From Oleisolibacter albus (lineage in GTDB: Bacteria > Pseudomonadota > Alphaproteobacteria > Azospirillales > Azospirillaceae), in NCBI RefSeq assembly GCF_003336875.1, contig NZ_QGNJ01000021.1, positions 1 through 64,000 of the forward strand: a stretch of DNA of 64,000 nucleotides, in the 5' to 3' direction. Made by a program: the position numbers and the translations under genes. The notes beneath the pieces were generated by a model. That model had not been told where the DNA came from, ran no database searches, and saw nothing but the letters and a program-made list of their open reading frames with translations. Below, in pieces: positions 1-8,846 of this stretch. The stretch's first letter is position 1; each line of letters opens with the position of its first letter.

Positions 1-60
1 GTCTTCCGGCTTCTCGTAGCCAGCCAGCAGCTTTTCTATGATCTCGTCGTCAATTGGCAT
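1..60 (-). CDS. IS256-family transposase, N-terminal fragment (cut by window edge)
   Basis: The 20 visible residues, MPIDDEIIEKLLAGYEKPED, match the usual opening of IS256/mutator-family transposases (a short acidic helix, then a 'GY-KPEDLLGENG' type start). The start is supported by AAGGAG about 8 bases upstream on the minus strand. The DDE catalytic domain lies outside the window, so intactness cannot be judged. The role would be DNA transposition of its own element. Confidence 0.75.
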   Translation of the reverse strand, partial: MPIDDEIIEKLLAGYEKPED

Positions 61-127
61 TCCGTGGTCTCCTTGTGAAACAGGATCCCACGGGGCCGCT
101 CATTTACACAAAAGATCTGACACCCTC
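1..127 (-). mobile_element. Right end of an IS256-family insertion sequence (partial)
   Basis: The first 60 bases encode the start of a transposase on the minus strand. Beyond its start codon, bases about 99-127 read on the minus strand as GAGGGTGTCAGATCTTTTGT followed by GTAAATGAG. This resembles the terminal inverted repeats of IS256/mutator-type elements (GGGTGTCA...TGTAAA). The element continues off the left edge, so its other end and any target duplication cannot be seen. It stops about 22 bp from the stop codon of the secretion adaptor gene. Confidence 0.75.
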
Positions 128-149
128 GCGAGGGCCGCGGCGGCCCCGT

Positions 150-1478
150 TCACTGTTCCTTGAATGAGCGGTCGATGACCTGGGTCAGCGGCTGGACCAG
201 ATAGTGCAAGGCGGTGCGTTCGCCGGTCTTGATGTAGGCCTCCGCCGGCATGCCGGGCATCAGGGTCAGCGTGCCCAGCCGACTGCGCTCCACATCGCTG
301 ACGGTGATGCGGACACTGTAATAGGGGGCGCCGGTCCGCGGATCGACGATCCGGTCCGGTGAGATGTAGCTGACCGTGCCCTCAAGGACCGGTGTCACCG
401 CCTGTTTGAAGGCGCTGAAATGCACGTCGGCTGGCATGCCGATGCGGACATTGTCCACGTCCGTCACCTGCATCTGAGCCTCCACCACCAGTTCATCCTG
501 GTCCGGCACGACCTGAAGCATGGTCTGTCCCGGCGGGACCACGCCGCCGACCGTGTGAACCTGCAACTGCGCCACGGTCCCGGCAGTGGGCGCCCGCACC
601 GTGGTCCGCTCCAGCACATCCCCCGCCGCCCGCAGCCGTTCGCGCAGATCATAGACCTGGGTCTGAACGTCGCGCAGCTGGTTGGCCACGTCCTCCTGGA
701 AGGTCTTGCGGACCTGGACCACCTGCAACTCTGTCTCGGCGATCAGCTGCCGGGTCTTGGCGATCTCTCCCACCAGCTGCCCCCGTTCACCCAGAAGGCG
801 GGACGCTTCCCGTTCCAGGGCCAGGATGCGGGTCCGGGGCGCATAGCCCTTGCTGTTCAGCTCGCGCAGCCCCTTCAGCTCGTCCTCGATCAGGGCGATC
901 TGCCGTTCCTGGGATTTCTGCTGCGCCTCCAGCCCGCGGATCTGTTCCTCCGCCTGGGCCTTGCGCTGGCCCAGGATGGTCACCTGGCCCTCCCGGCTCA
1001 GCCGCCGTGCCTCGAACTGGGCGTTCTGGCCGTTGATCAGAGCGGCGATGTCCGGTGTCTGCTGCCGGGCCAGCAGGTCGGGCGGGAAGCCGATCTCGGT
1101 GCCGCCATCGCGCTCGGTCTGCAGCCGGGCCTGCTGGGCCAGCGCCGCATCCAACTGTCCGCGCACGATCTCCACCTGGCTGCGGGCGCGGGTGGGATCC
1201 AGGTCGATCAGCACATCGCCGGCCGCCACACGCTCGCCGTCCCGCACACGGATAGCGGCGATGATGCCGCCTTCCAGATGCTGGATCTGCTTGTTGCTGG
1301 AACTGACGGCGACGACGCCGGGGGCGATGGCGGCGCTGGACAGGGGGGCCAGCGCCGCCCAGAGACCGAAGCCGCCAAAGGCGACGCCCAGCACCGCCGC
1401 GCCGGCCAGGATGCTGCTGCGGAAGGAAGTATCGATGCCCGGCCCCTTCGTGGCCGGATGCTCCATGGTCGTCGTCAT
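150..1478 (-). CDS. HlyD-family type I secretion periplasmic adaptor
   Basis: This 442-residue membrane fusion protein would link an inner-membrane ABC exporter to a TolC-like outer-membrane channel. One membrane helix lies at about residues 21-45 after a short cytoplasmic tail. A biotinyl-lipoyl-like half-motif follows (LEGGIIAAIRVRDGERV, about 68-84), then a long coiled-coil stretch to about residue 290. The second lipoyl half and beta-barrel region (RAPTAGTVAQLQVHTVGGVV) come next. Its ATG overlaps the TGA of the upstream ABC gene (ATGA), so the two are translationally coupled. It is of the PrsE/AprE/LapC type. The cargo gene and outer-membrane factor are not in the window; an IS element ends 22 bp after its stop. 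Confidence 0.93.
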   Translation of the reverse strand: MTTTMEHPATKGPGIDTSFRSSILAGAAVLGVAFGGFGLWAALAPLSSAAIAPGVVAVSSSNKQIQHLEGGIIAAIRVRDGERVAAGDVLIDLDPTRARSQVEIVRGQLDAALAQQARLQTERDGGTEIGFPPDLLARQQTPDIAALINGQNAQFEARRLSREGQVTILGQRKAQAEEQIRGLEAQQKSQERQIALIEDELKGLRELNSKGYAPRTRILALEREASRLLGERGQLVGEIAKTRQLIAETELQVVQVRKTFQEDVANQLRDVQTQVYDLRERLRAAGDVLERTTVRAPTAGTVAQLQVHTVGGVVPPGQTMLQVVPDQDELVVEAQMQVTDVDNVRIGMPADVHFSAFKQAVTPVLEGTVSYISPDRIVDPRTGAPYYSVRITVSDVERSRLGTLTLMPGMPAEAYIKTGERTALHYLVQPLTQVIDRSFKEQ

Positions 1479-3238
1479 CAGGAAGCCGCTCCCGGCTGCA
1501 GTTGCGGGCGGGCACCGGCGGCGACCGCCGCGGCCCCCTGGTGGGGATTGGAGACGGCCTGAGCCGGACGGGTGTAGCGGGCGAAGATCTCCTGCCGCGG
1601 CCCGAAGGCCTGCACCTGGCCGTCGCGCAGCACCAGGATATGATCGACCCCGACCAGCACGCTGGGCCGGTGTGCCACGATCAGCACCGTGGCCCCCCGC
1701 TGGCGCAGATGGGCCATGGCCCGGACCAGGGCCGTCTCGCCCTCGTCGTCCAGGTTGGAGTTGGGTTCGTCCAGCACCACCAGCACAGGCTTGCCGTACA
1801 GGGCGCGGGCCAGGGCGACCCGTTGACGTTGGCCGGCCGACAGCACGCAGCCGCCCTCGCCGATCTGGGTGTCATAGCCGGCGGGAAGGTGCAGGATCAT
1901 CTCATGCACGCCGGCCTGCCGCGCCGCCTCGACCACGGCGTCGGCATCCACGGCGCCGAAACGGGCGATGTTCTCCGCCACGCTGCCGGCGAACAGCTCC
2001 ACATCCTGGGGCAGATAGCCGATATGGGGACCCAGGCGGGTCCGGTCCCACCGGTTGATATCGGCGCCGTCCAGCCGGACCTTGCCGGCATAGGCGGGCC
2101 AGATGCCGACGATGGCGCGGACCAGCGTGGACTTGCCGGCGGCGCTGGGACCGATGATGCCCACGGACTCTCCGGCACGCACGGTGAAGCTGACCCCGCG
2201 CAGGGTCGGGACTTCGGCGCCCGGCGGCACCGCCACCAGACTTTCCACCCCCAGATCGCCCGTCGGGGCCGGCAGCGGCATGGGCGGCAGCTGCGGCGGC
2301 ACCTTGGCGAACAGGTCCTCCAGCCGGCGATGGGCCTGGCGCGCCCCCAGCAGCAGCTTCCAGCTGCCGATGGCCATCTCCACCGGGGCCAGGGCCCGGC
2401 CCAGCACGATGGTGCCGGCGATCATGTAGCCCGGCGTCAGTTCATGATGGATGGCCAGATAGGCGCCGGCGCCGAGCATGAGGTTCTGCACCAGCAGCCG
2501 GACAAATTTCGTCAGCGACGACACGGCGCCGGCGCGGTCGCTGGCTAGCGACTGGTGCTGCAGCATGCGGGCATGGCGGTCCAGCCAGCGTTGGCGGATG
2601 CCCGGCAGCATGCCCATGGCCTCCACCACCTCGGCATTGCGCAGATTGGCTTCGGCGTACTGGCTGGCCTGGATCTGCTCGACATTGGCCTGGTTCAGCG
2701 GCTTGCGCGTCAGGGCCTCGGTGGCGATGGCCAGGGCGAACAGGATGATGGCGCCAACGGTGGCGATGGCCCCCAGGATGGGATGGAACAGGAAGATCAC
2801 GCCGATGAACAGCGGTGTCCACGGCGCATCGAAAAAGGCGAACAGCCCATGCCCGGTCAGGAACTGGCGCAGGGTCAGCAGATCGTTCAGCGGCTGGGTC
2901 CGGTTGGATTTCGGCAGGCGCAGCGACCGCTCGTAGACCGCATCGAACAGCCGGGGGGACAGGGCGGCGTCAAGCCGGTTGCTGACGCGCACCAGGATCT
3001 TGGAGCGGAGGAATTCCAGAATGCCATGGACGGCCAGCATGGCCGTCAGCACCAGCGTCAGCATCAGCAGCGTGGCCTCGCTGCGGGCGCCCAGCACCCG
3101 GTCATAGACCTGGAGCATGTAGAGCGGGGAGGCCAGCATCAGCATGTTGATGAAGAAGCTGAACACGGCCGCGGCGAAGAAACCGGTTCCGCAGCGCTGG
3201 ATGGCTTGCTTCAGTTCGGTCTTCCGGGTCGGTTGCAT
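1478..3238 (-). CDS. Type I secretion ABC transporter (permease/ATPase, PrsD/AprD type)
   Basis: The protein is a fused exporter half-transporter of 586 residues. It has an N-terminal membrane domain without a C39 peptidase, then an ATPase domain. Walker A is GPSAAGKST (about 363-371), the ABC signature is LSAGQRQ (about 466-472) and Walker B is VLVVLDE (about 485-491). I start it at the ATG at 3238 (MQPTRKTELKQ), because the family begins shortly before the first helix and AGGCAGG sits just upstream; an open frame extends further to 3331. It is co-transcribed with the HlyD-type adaptor. Family knowledge says such pairs export RTX-type proteins or adhesins without cleavage; the substrate is unknown here. 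Confidence 0.92.
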   Translation of the reverse strand: MQPTRKTELKQAIQRCGTGFFAAAVFSFFINMLMLASPLYMLQVYDRVLGARSEATLLMLTLVLTAMLAVHGILEFLRSKILVRVSNRLDAALSPRLFDAVYERSLRLPKSNRTQPLNDLLTLRQFLTGHGLFAFFDAPWTPLFIGVIFLFHPILGAIATVGAIILFALAIATEALTRKPLNQANVEQIQASQYAEANLRNAEVVEAMGMLPGIRQRWLDRHARMLQHQSLASDRAGAVSSLTKFVRLLVQNLMLGAGAYLAIHHELTPGYMIAGTIVLGRALAPVEMAIGSWKLLLGARQAHRRLEDLFAKVPPQLPPMPLPAPTGDLGVESLVAVPPGAEVPTLRGVSFTVRAGESVGIIGPSAAGKSTLVRAIVGIWPAYAGKVRLDGADINRWDRTRLGPHIGYLPQDVELFAGSVAENIARFGAVDADAVVEAARQAGVHEMILHLPAGYDTQIGEGGCVLSAGQRQRVALARALYGKPVLVVLDEPNSNLDDEGETALVRAMAHLRQRGATVLIVAHRPSVLVGVDHILVLRDGQVQAFGPRQEIFARYTRPAQAVSNPHQGAAAVAAGARPQLQPGAAS

Positions 3239-3422
3239 CGTCCTGCCTTTCCGTGGCGCCGCACACGGAAACCGGTGCCGGCTGGAAGCGGACGGGACCT
3301 CGGAAAACGGCCCCGCCCGTTGCAGGCCCATCCCAACGGACGATGGTTAACAAAACCTGTTGCGCGACTGTGACTGCCCCTTCTGCGCGTTGTGACATTT
3401 ACCGGCGGGCCATCCAGGGCGT

Positions 3423-4316
3423 CTATGCCGGCAGATGCTCCAGGGCACGGGCGATGCCGGCATGCCAGTCCGGCGCCGGGATGCCATAGAGGCGCTCGAT
3501 CTTGGCACAATCCAGCACCGACCAGGCCGGCCGCCGGGCCGGCGTGGGATAGTCGACGGTGCGGATCGGCGTCAGCAGCGGCACCCGCCGCCCGTCCGCC
3601 GCCGCCTGCCGGAAGATCTCGGCGGCGAATCCATGCCAGCTCGTCGACGGGCTGCCGGCGAAGTGAAACGTGCCCCAGCGCGGATCGGTGGTGGCCGGCT
3701 GGTCCCGCAGCAGGACGGTTCCCATCCGCAGCAGGCAGGCGGCAATGTCGTCGGCGGGGGTGGGGCCGCCCTGCTGGTCGGCGACGACGCGGAGTTCCGG
3801 CCGTTCCGCGCCCAGTTTCAGCATGGTCTTGAGAAAATTCTGGCCATGGGCCGAAAAGACCCAGGCGGTGCGCAGGATGACATGGCGGGGGGCCGCTGCC
3901 CGGACCGCCTGCTCCCCGGCCCCCTTGCTGGCACCATAGACGCCCAGAGGGCAGACCGTGTCCTCCTCGCGATAGGGCCTGTCCGCCGTGCCGTCGAAGA
4001 CATAGTCGGTCGAGATATGGAGGAGCGGTATCCCCAGTGCATGGGCGGCCGACGCCAGGGCGGCGGGACCATCCCGATTGGCGGCGAAGGCTGCGTCCGG
4101 CTGGCTTTCGGCCAGGTCGACCTTGGTGAAGGCCGCCGCATTGACCAGCAGATCATGGCCGGACAGCAGGGGCGCCAAGCCTTCTCCGGTCCGTGCCGAT
4201 TCCAGATTCAGGTCGGCCCGGCCGGGGGCGGTGACATCCCAGCCCGCGGACCGCGCTTGCGCCGCCAGGGCCGATCCGACCTGGCCGGTGGCGCCGGTGA
4301 GGAACAGGCGTGGCAT
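3423..4316 (-). CDS. rfbD: dTDP-4-dehydrorhamnose reductase
   Basis: It catalyses the last step of dTDP-L-rhamnose synthesis, the NAD(P)H reduction of dTDP-4-keto-rhamnose. The 297-residue protein has the Rossmann motif GATGQVGS (8-15), the STDYVFDG segment (102-109) typical of RmlD, and the catalytic Tyr127/Lys131 pair (YGASK). Length is normal. It starts one base past the rfbC stop, so the two form an operon. The first two pathway genes, rfbA and rfbB, are not intact in this window; only a fused remnant is seen at 43507-43707. Confidence 0.95.
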   Translation of the reverse strand: MPRLFLTGATGQVGSALAAQARSAGWDVTAPGRADLNLESARTGEGLAPLLSGHDLLVNAAAFTKVDLAESQPDAAFAANRDGPAALASAAHALGIPLLHISTDYVFDGTADRPYREEDTVCPLGVYGASKGAGEQAVRAAAPRHVILRTAWVFSAHGQNFLKTMLKLGAERPELRVVADQQGGPTPADDIAACLLRMGTVLLRDQPATTDPRWGTFHFAGSPSTSWHGFAAEIFRQAAADGRRVPLLTPIRTVDYPTPARRPAWSVLDCAKIERLYGIPAPDWHAGIARALEHLPA

Positions 4317-4317
4317 C

Positions 4318-4887
4318 TCAGTGCGGTCCGTCCTGCCAGTCGATCAGGCCCAGATCGGTCAACCGCGGCAGTCCACGGTCCTTGTCGGACACCACGGCCC
4401 GGTCCGGACCGACGGGCCAGTCGATGGCCAGATCGGGATCGTGCCAGAGCACACCACCATCGGCGGCCGGGGCATAGGGGGCGGAGCATTTGTAGAGAAC
4501 CTGCGTGTCCGGCTCCAGCGTGCAGAAGCCGTGGGCGAAGCCGCCAGGAATGAACAGCTGCCGGCCGGACTCCGCGTCCAGTTCGACGGCCACATGCTGC
4601 CCGTAGGTCGGCGAGCCCGGGCGCAGATCGACGGCCACATCCAGCAGGCGGCCGCGCACGGCCTGCACCAGCTTGGCCTGGACGAAGGGGGGGCGCTGGA
4701 AATGCAGACCGCGCACGGTATGGATGTCGCGGGACAGGGACATATTGTCCTGCACGAAGCTGACCGGCACGCCGGCGTCCCGGTAGCGGGACTGCTGGTA
4801 GGTTTCGCTGAACCAGCCCCGGGCGTCGCCAAACCGCTTCGGCGTGATGATCAGCACCCCGTTCAGCTTTGTCGTCCGCACGTCCAT
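4318..4887 (-). CDS. rfbC: dTDP-4-dehydrorhamnose 3,5-epimerase
   Basis: It epimerises dTDP-4-keto-6-deoxyglucose at C3 and C5. The 189-residue cupin carries the catalytic histidine in RGLHFQ (His62), the core FIPGGFAHGF (113-121) and the conserved tyrosine in VLYKCS (Tyr132), all as in RmlC. Start ATG at 4887 has AGGTAA about 8 bases upstream. It is the first gene of the rfbC-rfbD pair, diverging from the HIT-family gene at 5030. Confidence 0.95.
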   Translation of the reverse strand: MDVRTTKLNGVLIITPKRFGDARGWFSETYQQSRYRDAGVPVSFVQDNMSLSRDIHTVRGLHFQRPPFVQAKLVQAVRGRLLDVAVDLRPGSPTYGQHVAVELDAESGRQLFIPGGFAHGFCTLEPDTQVLYKCSAPYAPAADGGVLWHDPDLAIDWPVGPDRAVVSDKDRGLPRLTDLGLIDWQDGPH

Positions 4888-5029
4888 CTGCGATTACCTG
4901 ATTCCTGTGGAATGGCTGTCAAAGACCTAGCACAGCGGATGGAGGAGAACTACTGGGCTTGTCCTGTCCTTCGTCGGGCGCCTAGGATTGCGCCCTGCCG
5001 CGCCCGGCGGCGGGAAAGGAGCATATCCG

Positions 5030-5452
5030 ATGGCTGATCTCGACCCGCGTCTTGCCGCCGACACCGTCGCGGTGTGCCGCCTGGAACTGTGTCAGGTCCT
5101 GCTGATGAACAATGACGCGCTGCCCTGGCTGATCCTGGTTCCGGACCGTCCGGGACTGCGGGAGATCATCGACCTTCCGGCGGCCGAGCAGACGCTGCTG
5201 ATGCAGGAAATCGCCAGGACCTCGCTGGTGCTGCGGACCCTGTATGCGCCCGACAAGATCAATGTCGGCGCCCTGGGCAATGTGGTGTCCCAGCTGCATG
5301 TGCATGTGCTGGCGCGCTGGGCCACCGATCCGGCCTGGCCCGGTCCCGTCTGGGGGCGTAGCTTTGGCAAGCCCTATGATGCCGCCGCCGCCGCGGCTCT
5401 GTGTGACCGTCTGCGCACGGCCTTCGCCGCCGCCGCTATGGACGCGGCCTGA
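5030..5452 (+). CDS. HIT-domain protein
   Basis: This small 140-residue nucleotide-binding protein is of the histidine-triad superfamily; members hydrolyse or transfer nucleotidyl groups. The motif reads QLHVHVLAR (88-96). The last two histidines (His90, His92) are present and the first triad position is Gln, a common variant in alphaproteobacterial members. The ATG at 5030 is preceded by GGGAAAGGA at 5012-5020; an in-frame TTG at 4988 is less likely. The substrate cannot be predicted. The next gene starts 25 bases downstream, so they may be co-transcribed. Confidence 0.85.
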   Translation: MADLDPRLAADTVAVCRLELCQVLLMNNDALPWLILVPDRPGLREIIDLPAAEQTLLMQEIARTSLVLRTLYAPDKINVGALGNVVSQLHVHVLARWATDPAWPGPVWGRSFGKPYDAAAAAALCDRLRTAFAAAAMDAA

Positions 5453-5477
5453 CCGGCCGTCGTGGGAGCTTTATCCA

Positions 5478-6905
5478 ATGTCCGCTCTGCTCGACCAACT
5501 CGCCGCCCTGCTCGGTCCGACCGGTGTGCTGACCGGGGAGGACATGGCCCCCTACGCCTTCGACTGGCGGCATATCGAGGACAGCCATCCCGTGGCCGTG
5601 CTGCGCCCCGCCTCCACCGACCAGGTGGCGGCCGTGGTCCGGCTCTGTGCCGCGGCGGGTATGCCGCTGGTGCCGCAGGGCGGCAATACGGGGGTTGTCG
5701 GCGGCACGGTGGTCCGGCGCAGCCGGCCGGCCTGTCTGCTCAATCTCGGCCGTCTCGACCGCATCCGCGACATCGATCCGCTGGACCATAGCGTGACGGT
5801 GGAGGCGGGCTGCATCCTGGCCAATGTCCAGGCGGCGGCCGAGGCGGTGGACCGGATCTTTCCCTTGAGCCTGGGGGCGGAGGGGACCTGCACCATTGGC
5901 GGCAATCTTGCCACCAATGCCGGCGGCATCCTGACCATCCGCTACGGCAATGCCCGCGATCTGGTGCTGGGGCTGGAGGTGGTGCTGCCCGACGGGCGCA
6001 TCTGGAACGGCCTGCGCCGCCTGCGCAAGGACAATACCGGCTACGACCTCAAGCATCTGTTCCTGGGGGCGGAGGGAACGCTGGGCATCATCACCGCCGC
6101 CACGCTGAAGCTGTTCCCGCGGCCGCGGCAGGTGGAGACGGCGCTGATCGCCGTGGCCGATCCGGGGGCCGCGGTGCAGCTGCTGTCCACCATCCGCGCC
6201 GCCAGCAGCGATGCGCTGACGGCGTTCGAGCTGATGCCGCGTTTCGCCATCGACGGGGCCCGCCAGCTTCTGGGGCGGGACTTCGATCCCCTGTCGGCCC
6301 CGTCGCCCTGGTATGTGCTGCTGGAAATGACGGGTGGGCGCGCCGGCAGCGGTCTGCGCGAGGCGACCGAGACGGCTCTGGCCGACGCGCTGGAACAGGA
6401 CCTGGTCCAGGATGCCGTCTTCGCCGAGACGGAGGAGCAGCGGGTCCGGCTCTGGCGCATCCGCGAGGGTCTGCCGGAGATCGGCCGCGCCGTGGGCGGC
6501 GCCGTGCATCACGACGTGTCGGTGCCGGTCGCCCAGGTCCCGGCCCTGATCGAGCGGGGCCAGCAGCGTCTGGCCGCGTTCATGCCGGGGATCCGGCCCT
6601 ATCCGTTCGGCCATGTGGCCGACGGCAACATCCATTTCAACGTGGCGCGGCCGGCGGACATGGCCGGCCCGGACTATCTGGCCCGCTCCAAGGAGATCAC
6701 CGCCATCGTCCATGCCACCGTGGTGGAGCTTGGCGGCTCCATCAGTGCCGAACACGGCATCGGCAACCGCAAGCGCGAGGAGATGGCCGCCCTGAAGGAC
6801 CCGGTCGAGCTGGATCTGATGCACCGGCTGAAGGCGCTGTTCGACCCGGCCGGGATCATGAATCCGGGGAAGGTGCTTCTGTCCGGCGAAGAATCCGGGC
6901 GGTGA
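5478..6905 (+). CDS. FAD-linked oxidase / D-2-hydroxyacid dehydrogenase (GlcD-like)
   Basis: This 475-residue flavoprotein has the FAD-binding type 4 fold with PQGGNTG (66-72), where FAD pyrophosphate binds. The C-terminal FAD-oxidase domain has the SAEHGIGNRK segment near residue 420. The family includes glycolate oxidase GlcD, D-lactate and D-2-hydroxyglutarate dehydrogenases; the exact substrate cannot be set. I start at ATG 5478 (GGGAG upstream at 5464-5468) rather than the longer frame, which overlaps the HIT gene. Its last 50 bases overlap the 3' end of the convergent glycosyltransferase gene. Confidence 0.88.
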   Translation: MSALLDQLAALLGPTGVLTGEDMAPYAFDWRHIEDSHPVAVLRPASTDQVAAVVRLCAAAGMPLVPQGGNTGVVGGTVVRRSRPACLLNLGRLDRIRDIDPLDHSVTVEAGCILANVQAAAEAVDRIFPLSLGAEGTCTIGGNLATNAGGILTIRYGNARDLVLGLEVVLPDGRIWNGLRRLRKDNTGYDLKHLFLGAEGTLGIITAATLKLFPRPRQVETALIAVADPGAAVQLLSTIRAASSDALTAFELMPRFAIDGARQLLGRDFDPLSAPSPWYVLLEMTGGRAGSGLREATETALADALEQDLVQDAVFAETEEQRVRLWRIREGLPEIGRAVGGAVHHDVSVPVAQVPALIERGQQRLAAFMPGIRPYPFGHVADGNIHFNVARPADMAGPDYLARSKEITAIVHATVVELGGSISAEHGIGNRKREEMAALKDPVELDLMHRLKALFDPAGIMNPGKVLLSGEESGR

Positions 6906-7866
6906 GCGCCGGCAGGCCGCGCCAATAGCCGGCGATGCCGCGCAGCACGGCGGCCACATCATCGCCGGTAGCCAGCGCCTGCCCCAGGCGCAGCGGCGGT
7001 TCGGCCACGGCCGACAGCAGCAGCACGGCCAGGGCGGCCGGCAGGCCGAACCAGCGCCGGCAATACAGGACCCGGCTGCGCAGCCACTGGGTCAGCCGCA
7101 GGTCGACGGCGGTGCGGCTGCTGCCGCCGCCCAGATGCAGCGCCTGCGCCGTGGCCAGGAACTGGACGGTCAGGCCGGCGGCCCGCAGCCGGCGGCACAG
7201 GTCCAGATCCTCGTAATACAGGAAGTAGCGGCGGTCGAAGCCGCCGATGGTCTGAAAATCCCGCCGCCGCATCAGCAGGAAGGCGCCCATGACCTGATCC
7301 ACCGGCCGGCTGTCACCATGGTCCCAGTCGGCCATGAAGGGCTGGGCCGCACGCAGCCCCAGGCGGTGCAGTCCCAGCGCCTGGGCCAGCATCATGGACG
7401 GGGTGGGGAAGACGCTGCAGGTCCGCTGCACCCGCCCGGCCGCGTCCAGCAACTGCACGCCGACGGCCCCGCGCCGGGGGGCCACCGGCGCCAGCAGCGC
7501 CGCCGCGGCCCGGTCCAGGGTCCCGGCCAGGATCTCGGTATCCGGGTTCAGGAACAGCAGCAGATCGGCGACGGACGCCGCCGCCGCCCGGTTGCAGGCC
7601 TGGCCGAAACCCGCATTGCCGCCGCTGCCGGACAGGATCACCGGCAGGGTCAGGTCCGACAGGCCGGACCAGTCGGACTCCGCCGGTGAATTGTCCTCGA
7701 TCCGGATGGCGGTCAGGGTCACTCCGGCCGGCGGGTGGCGGGCGATGGACTGCAGGCAGCGCAGCACCAGGGGCGTGGAGCGGAAATTGACGATGACGAT
7801 GTCCAGCGACGGGCGCTGTGTCCCTTCGCCAGGACCCGTATCCGTTGGCGCCTGGGGTGACGGCAT
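6856..7866 (-). CDS. Family 2 glycosyltransferase (rhamnosyltransferase-like)
   Basis: It is a GT-A fold transferase for surface polysaccharide. The sequence shows DIVIVNFRST near the N-terminus, LFLNPDTEI as the metal/nucleotide-binding segment, and FLLMRRRDF...YYEDLDLCRR, typical of the WbbL/RfbN-like group. A hydrophobic stretch near the C-terminus may sit at the membrane. The start is ATG at 7866, one base overlapping the TGA of the upstream epimerase (TGATG); a GTG one codon earlier is also possible. Coupling suggests one operon with that epimerase. Donor and acceptor sugars are unknown. Confidence 0.85.
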   Translation of the reverse strand: MPSPQAPTDTGPGEGTQRPSLDIVIVNFRSTPLVLRCLQSIARHPPAGVTLTAIRIEDNSPAESDWSGLSDLTLPVILSGSGGNAGFGQACNRAAAASVADLLLFLNPDTEILAGTLDRAAAALLAPVAPRRGAVGVQLLDAAGRVQRTCSVFPTPSMMLAQALGLHRLGLRAAQPFMADWDHGDSRPVDQVMGAFLLMRRRDFQTIGGFDRRYFLYYEDLDLCRRLRAAGLTVQFLATAQALHLGGGSSRTAVDLRLTQWLRSRVLYCRRWFGLPAALAVLLLSAVAEPPLRLGQALATGDDVAAVLRGIAGYWRGLPALTARILRRTEAPSPDS

Positions 7867-8846
7867 CACAGCCGGTAATAGTCGCGGAACCAGGCGGCAA
7901 AGCGGGGAATGCCCTCGCTCATCGGCGTGCGCGGATCATAGCCCAGGGCGTCCCGGCTTTCCCCGATATCGGCATAGGTCGCCTCCACATCGCCGGGCTG
8001 CATCGGTTGCAGGTCCAGCACGGCCGCACGGCCAAGCGCTGTCTCCAGCGCGGCGATGAAGTCCAGCAGCTGTTCGCTGCGGCTGTTGCCGAGATTGTAG
8101 AGCGCATGGGGCACGCTGTCCTGGCCCACCGTGGCCGGACGATCCAACGCCGCGACGACTCCGGTCACGATATCGTCGATATAGGTGAAATCGCGCCGCA
8201 TCCGCCCCTCGTTGAACACCTTGATCGGCTCGCCGCGGCAGATGGCGTTGGCGAACAGGACCGGCGCCATATCGGGCCGCCCCCAGGGACCATAAACGGT
8301 GAAGAAGCGCAGTCCGGTCGCCGGCAGCCCGTAAAGATGGCTGTAGGTGCGGGCGATCAGCTCGCCCGAGCGCTTGCTGGCGGCATAGAGCGACACGGGA
8401 TGGTCGACCCGGTCCGCCACGGCGAAGGGCAGCTTGGTATTGGCGCCATAGACAGAGGAGGAGCTGGCATAGACCAGATGGCGCAGCCGCGGCAGCCGGC
8501 GCGCCGCCTCGAACAGGACCACCTGTCCCATGATGTTGGCGGTGACATAGGCGGTGGGGTTTTCCAGCGAATAGCGCACCCCGGCCTGGGCGGCCAGATG
8601 CACGATCCCGTCAATATCGGGATGGGCCTGGACCAGCGCGGTGATGCTACCGGCATCGGCCACGCTGGCGCGCACGAAGCGGAAGCCGGGCCGGTCCTCC
8701 AGACGGGCCAGACGCGCCTCCTTCAGCGCCACGTCATAATAGGCGTTGACCTCGTCCAGGCCGATGACCGTGTCACCGCGCGCCAGCAGCGCCTCGCACA
8801 CATGATAGCCGATGAAGCCCGCAGCCCCGGTCACCAGCGTTGGCAT
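7866..8846 (-). CDS. NAD-dependent sugar epimerase (UDP-glucuronate 4-epimerase-like)
   Basis: This 326-residue extended SDR protein has GAAGFIG (7-13), the YASSSSVYG segment and the catalytic YxxxK pair in SLYAASKRSGEL. The downstream FTVYGPWGRPDMA and RDFTYIDDIV segments match the LpsL/CapI group, which makes UDP-galacturonate from UDP-glucuronate. I choose ATG 8846 because AAGGGGG lies six bases before it; two upstream in-frame ATGs are badly spaced. It is the first gene of an operon with the following glycosyltransferase. If correctly assigned, it supplies galacturonate for lipopolysaccharide or EPS. Confidence 0.85.
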   Translation of the reverse strand: MPTLVTGAAGFIGYHVCEALLARGDTVIGLDEVNAYYDVALKEARLARLEDRPGFRFVRASVADAGSITALVQAHPDIDGIVHLAAQAGVRYSLENPTAYVTANIMGQVVLFEAARRLPRLRHLVYASSSSVYGANTKLPFAVADRVDHPVSLYAASKRSGELIARTYSHLYGLPATGLRFFTVYGPWGRPDMAPVLFANAICRGEPIKVFNEGRMRRDFTYIDDIVTGVVAALDRPATVGQDSVPHALYNLGNSRSEQLLDFIAALETALGRAAVLDLQPMQPGDVEATYADIGESRDALGYDPRTPMSEGIPRFAAWFRDYYRL

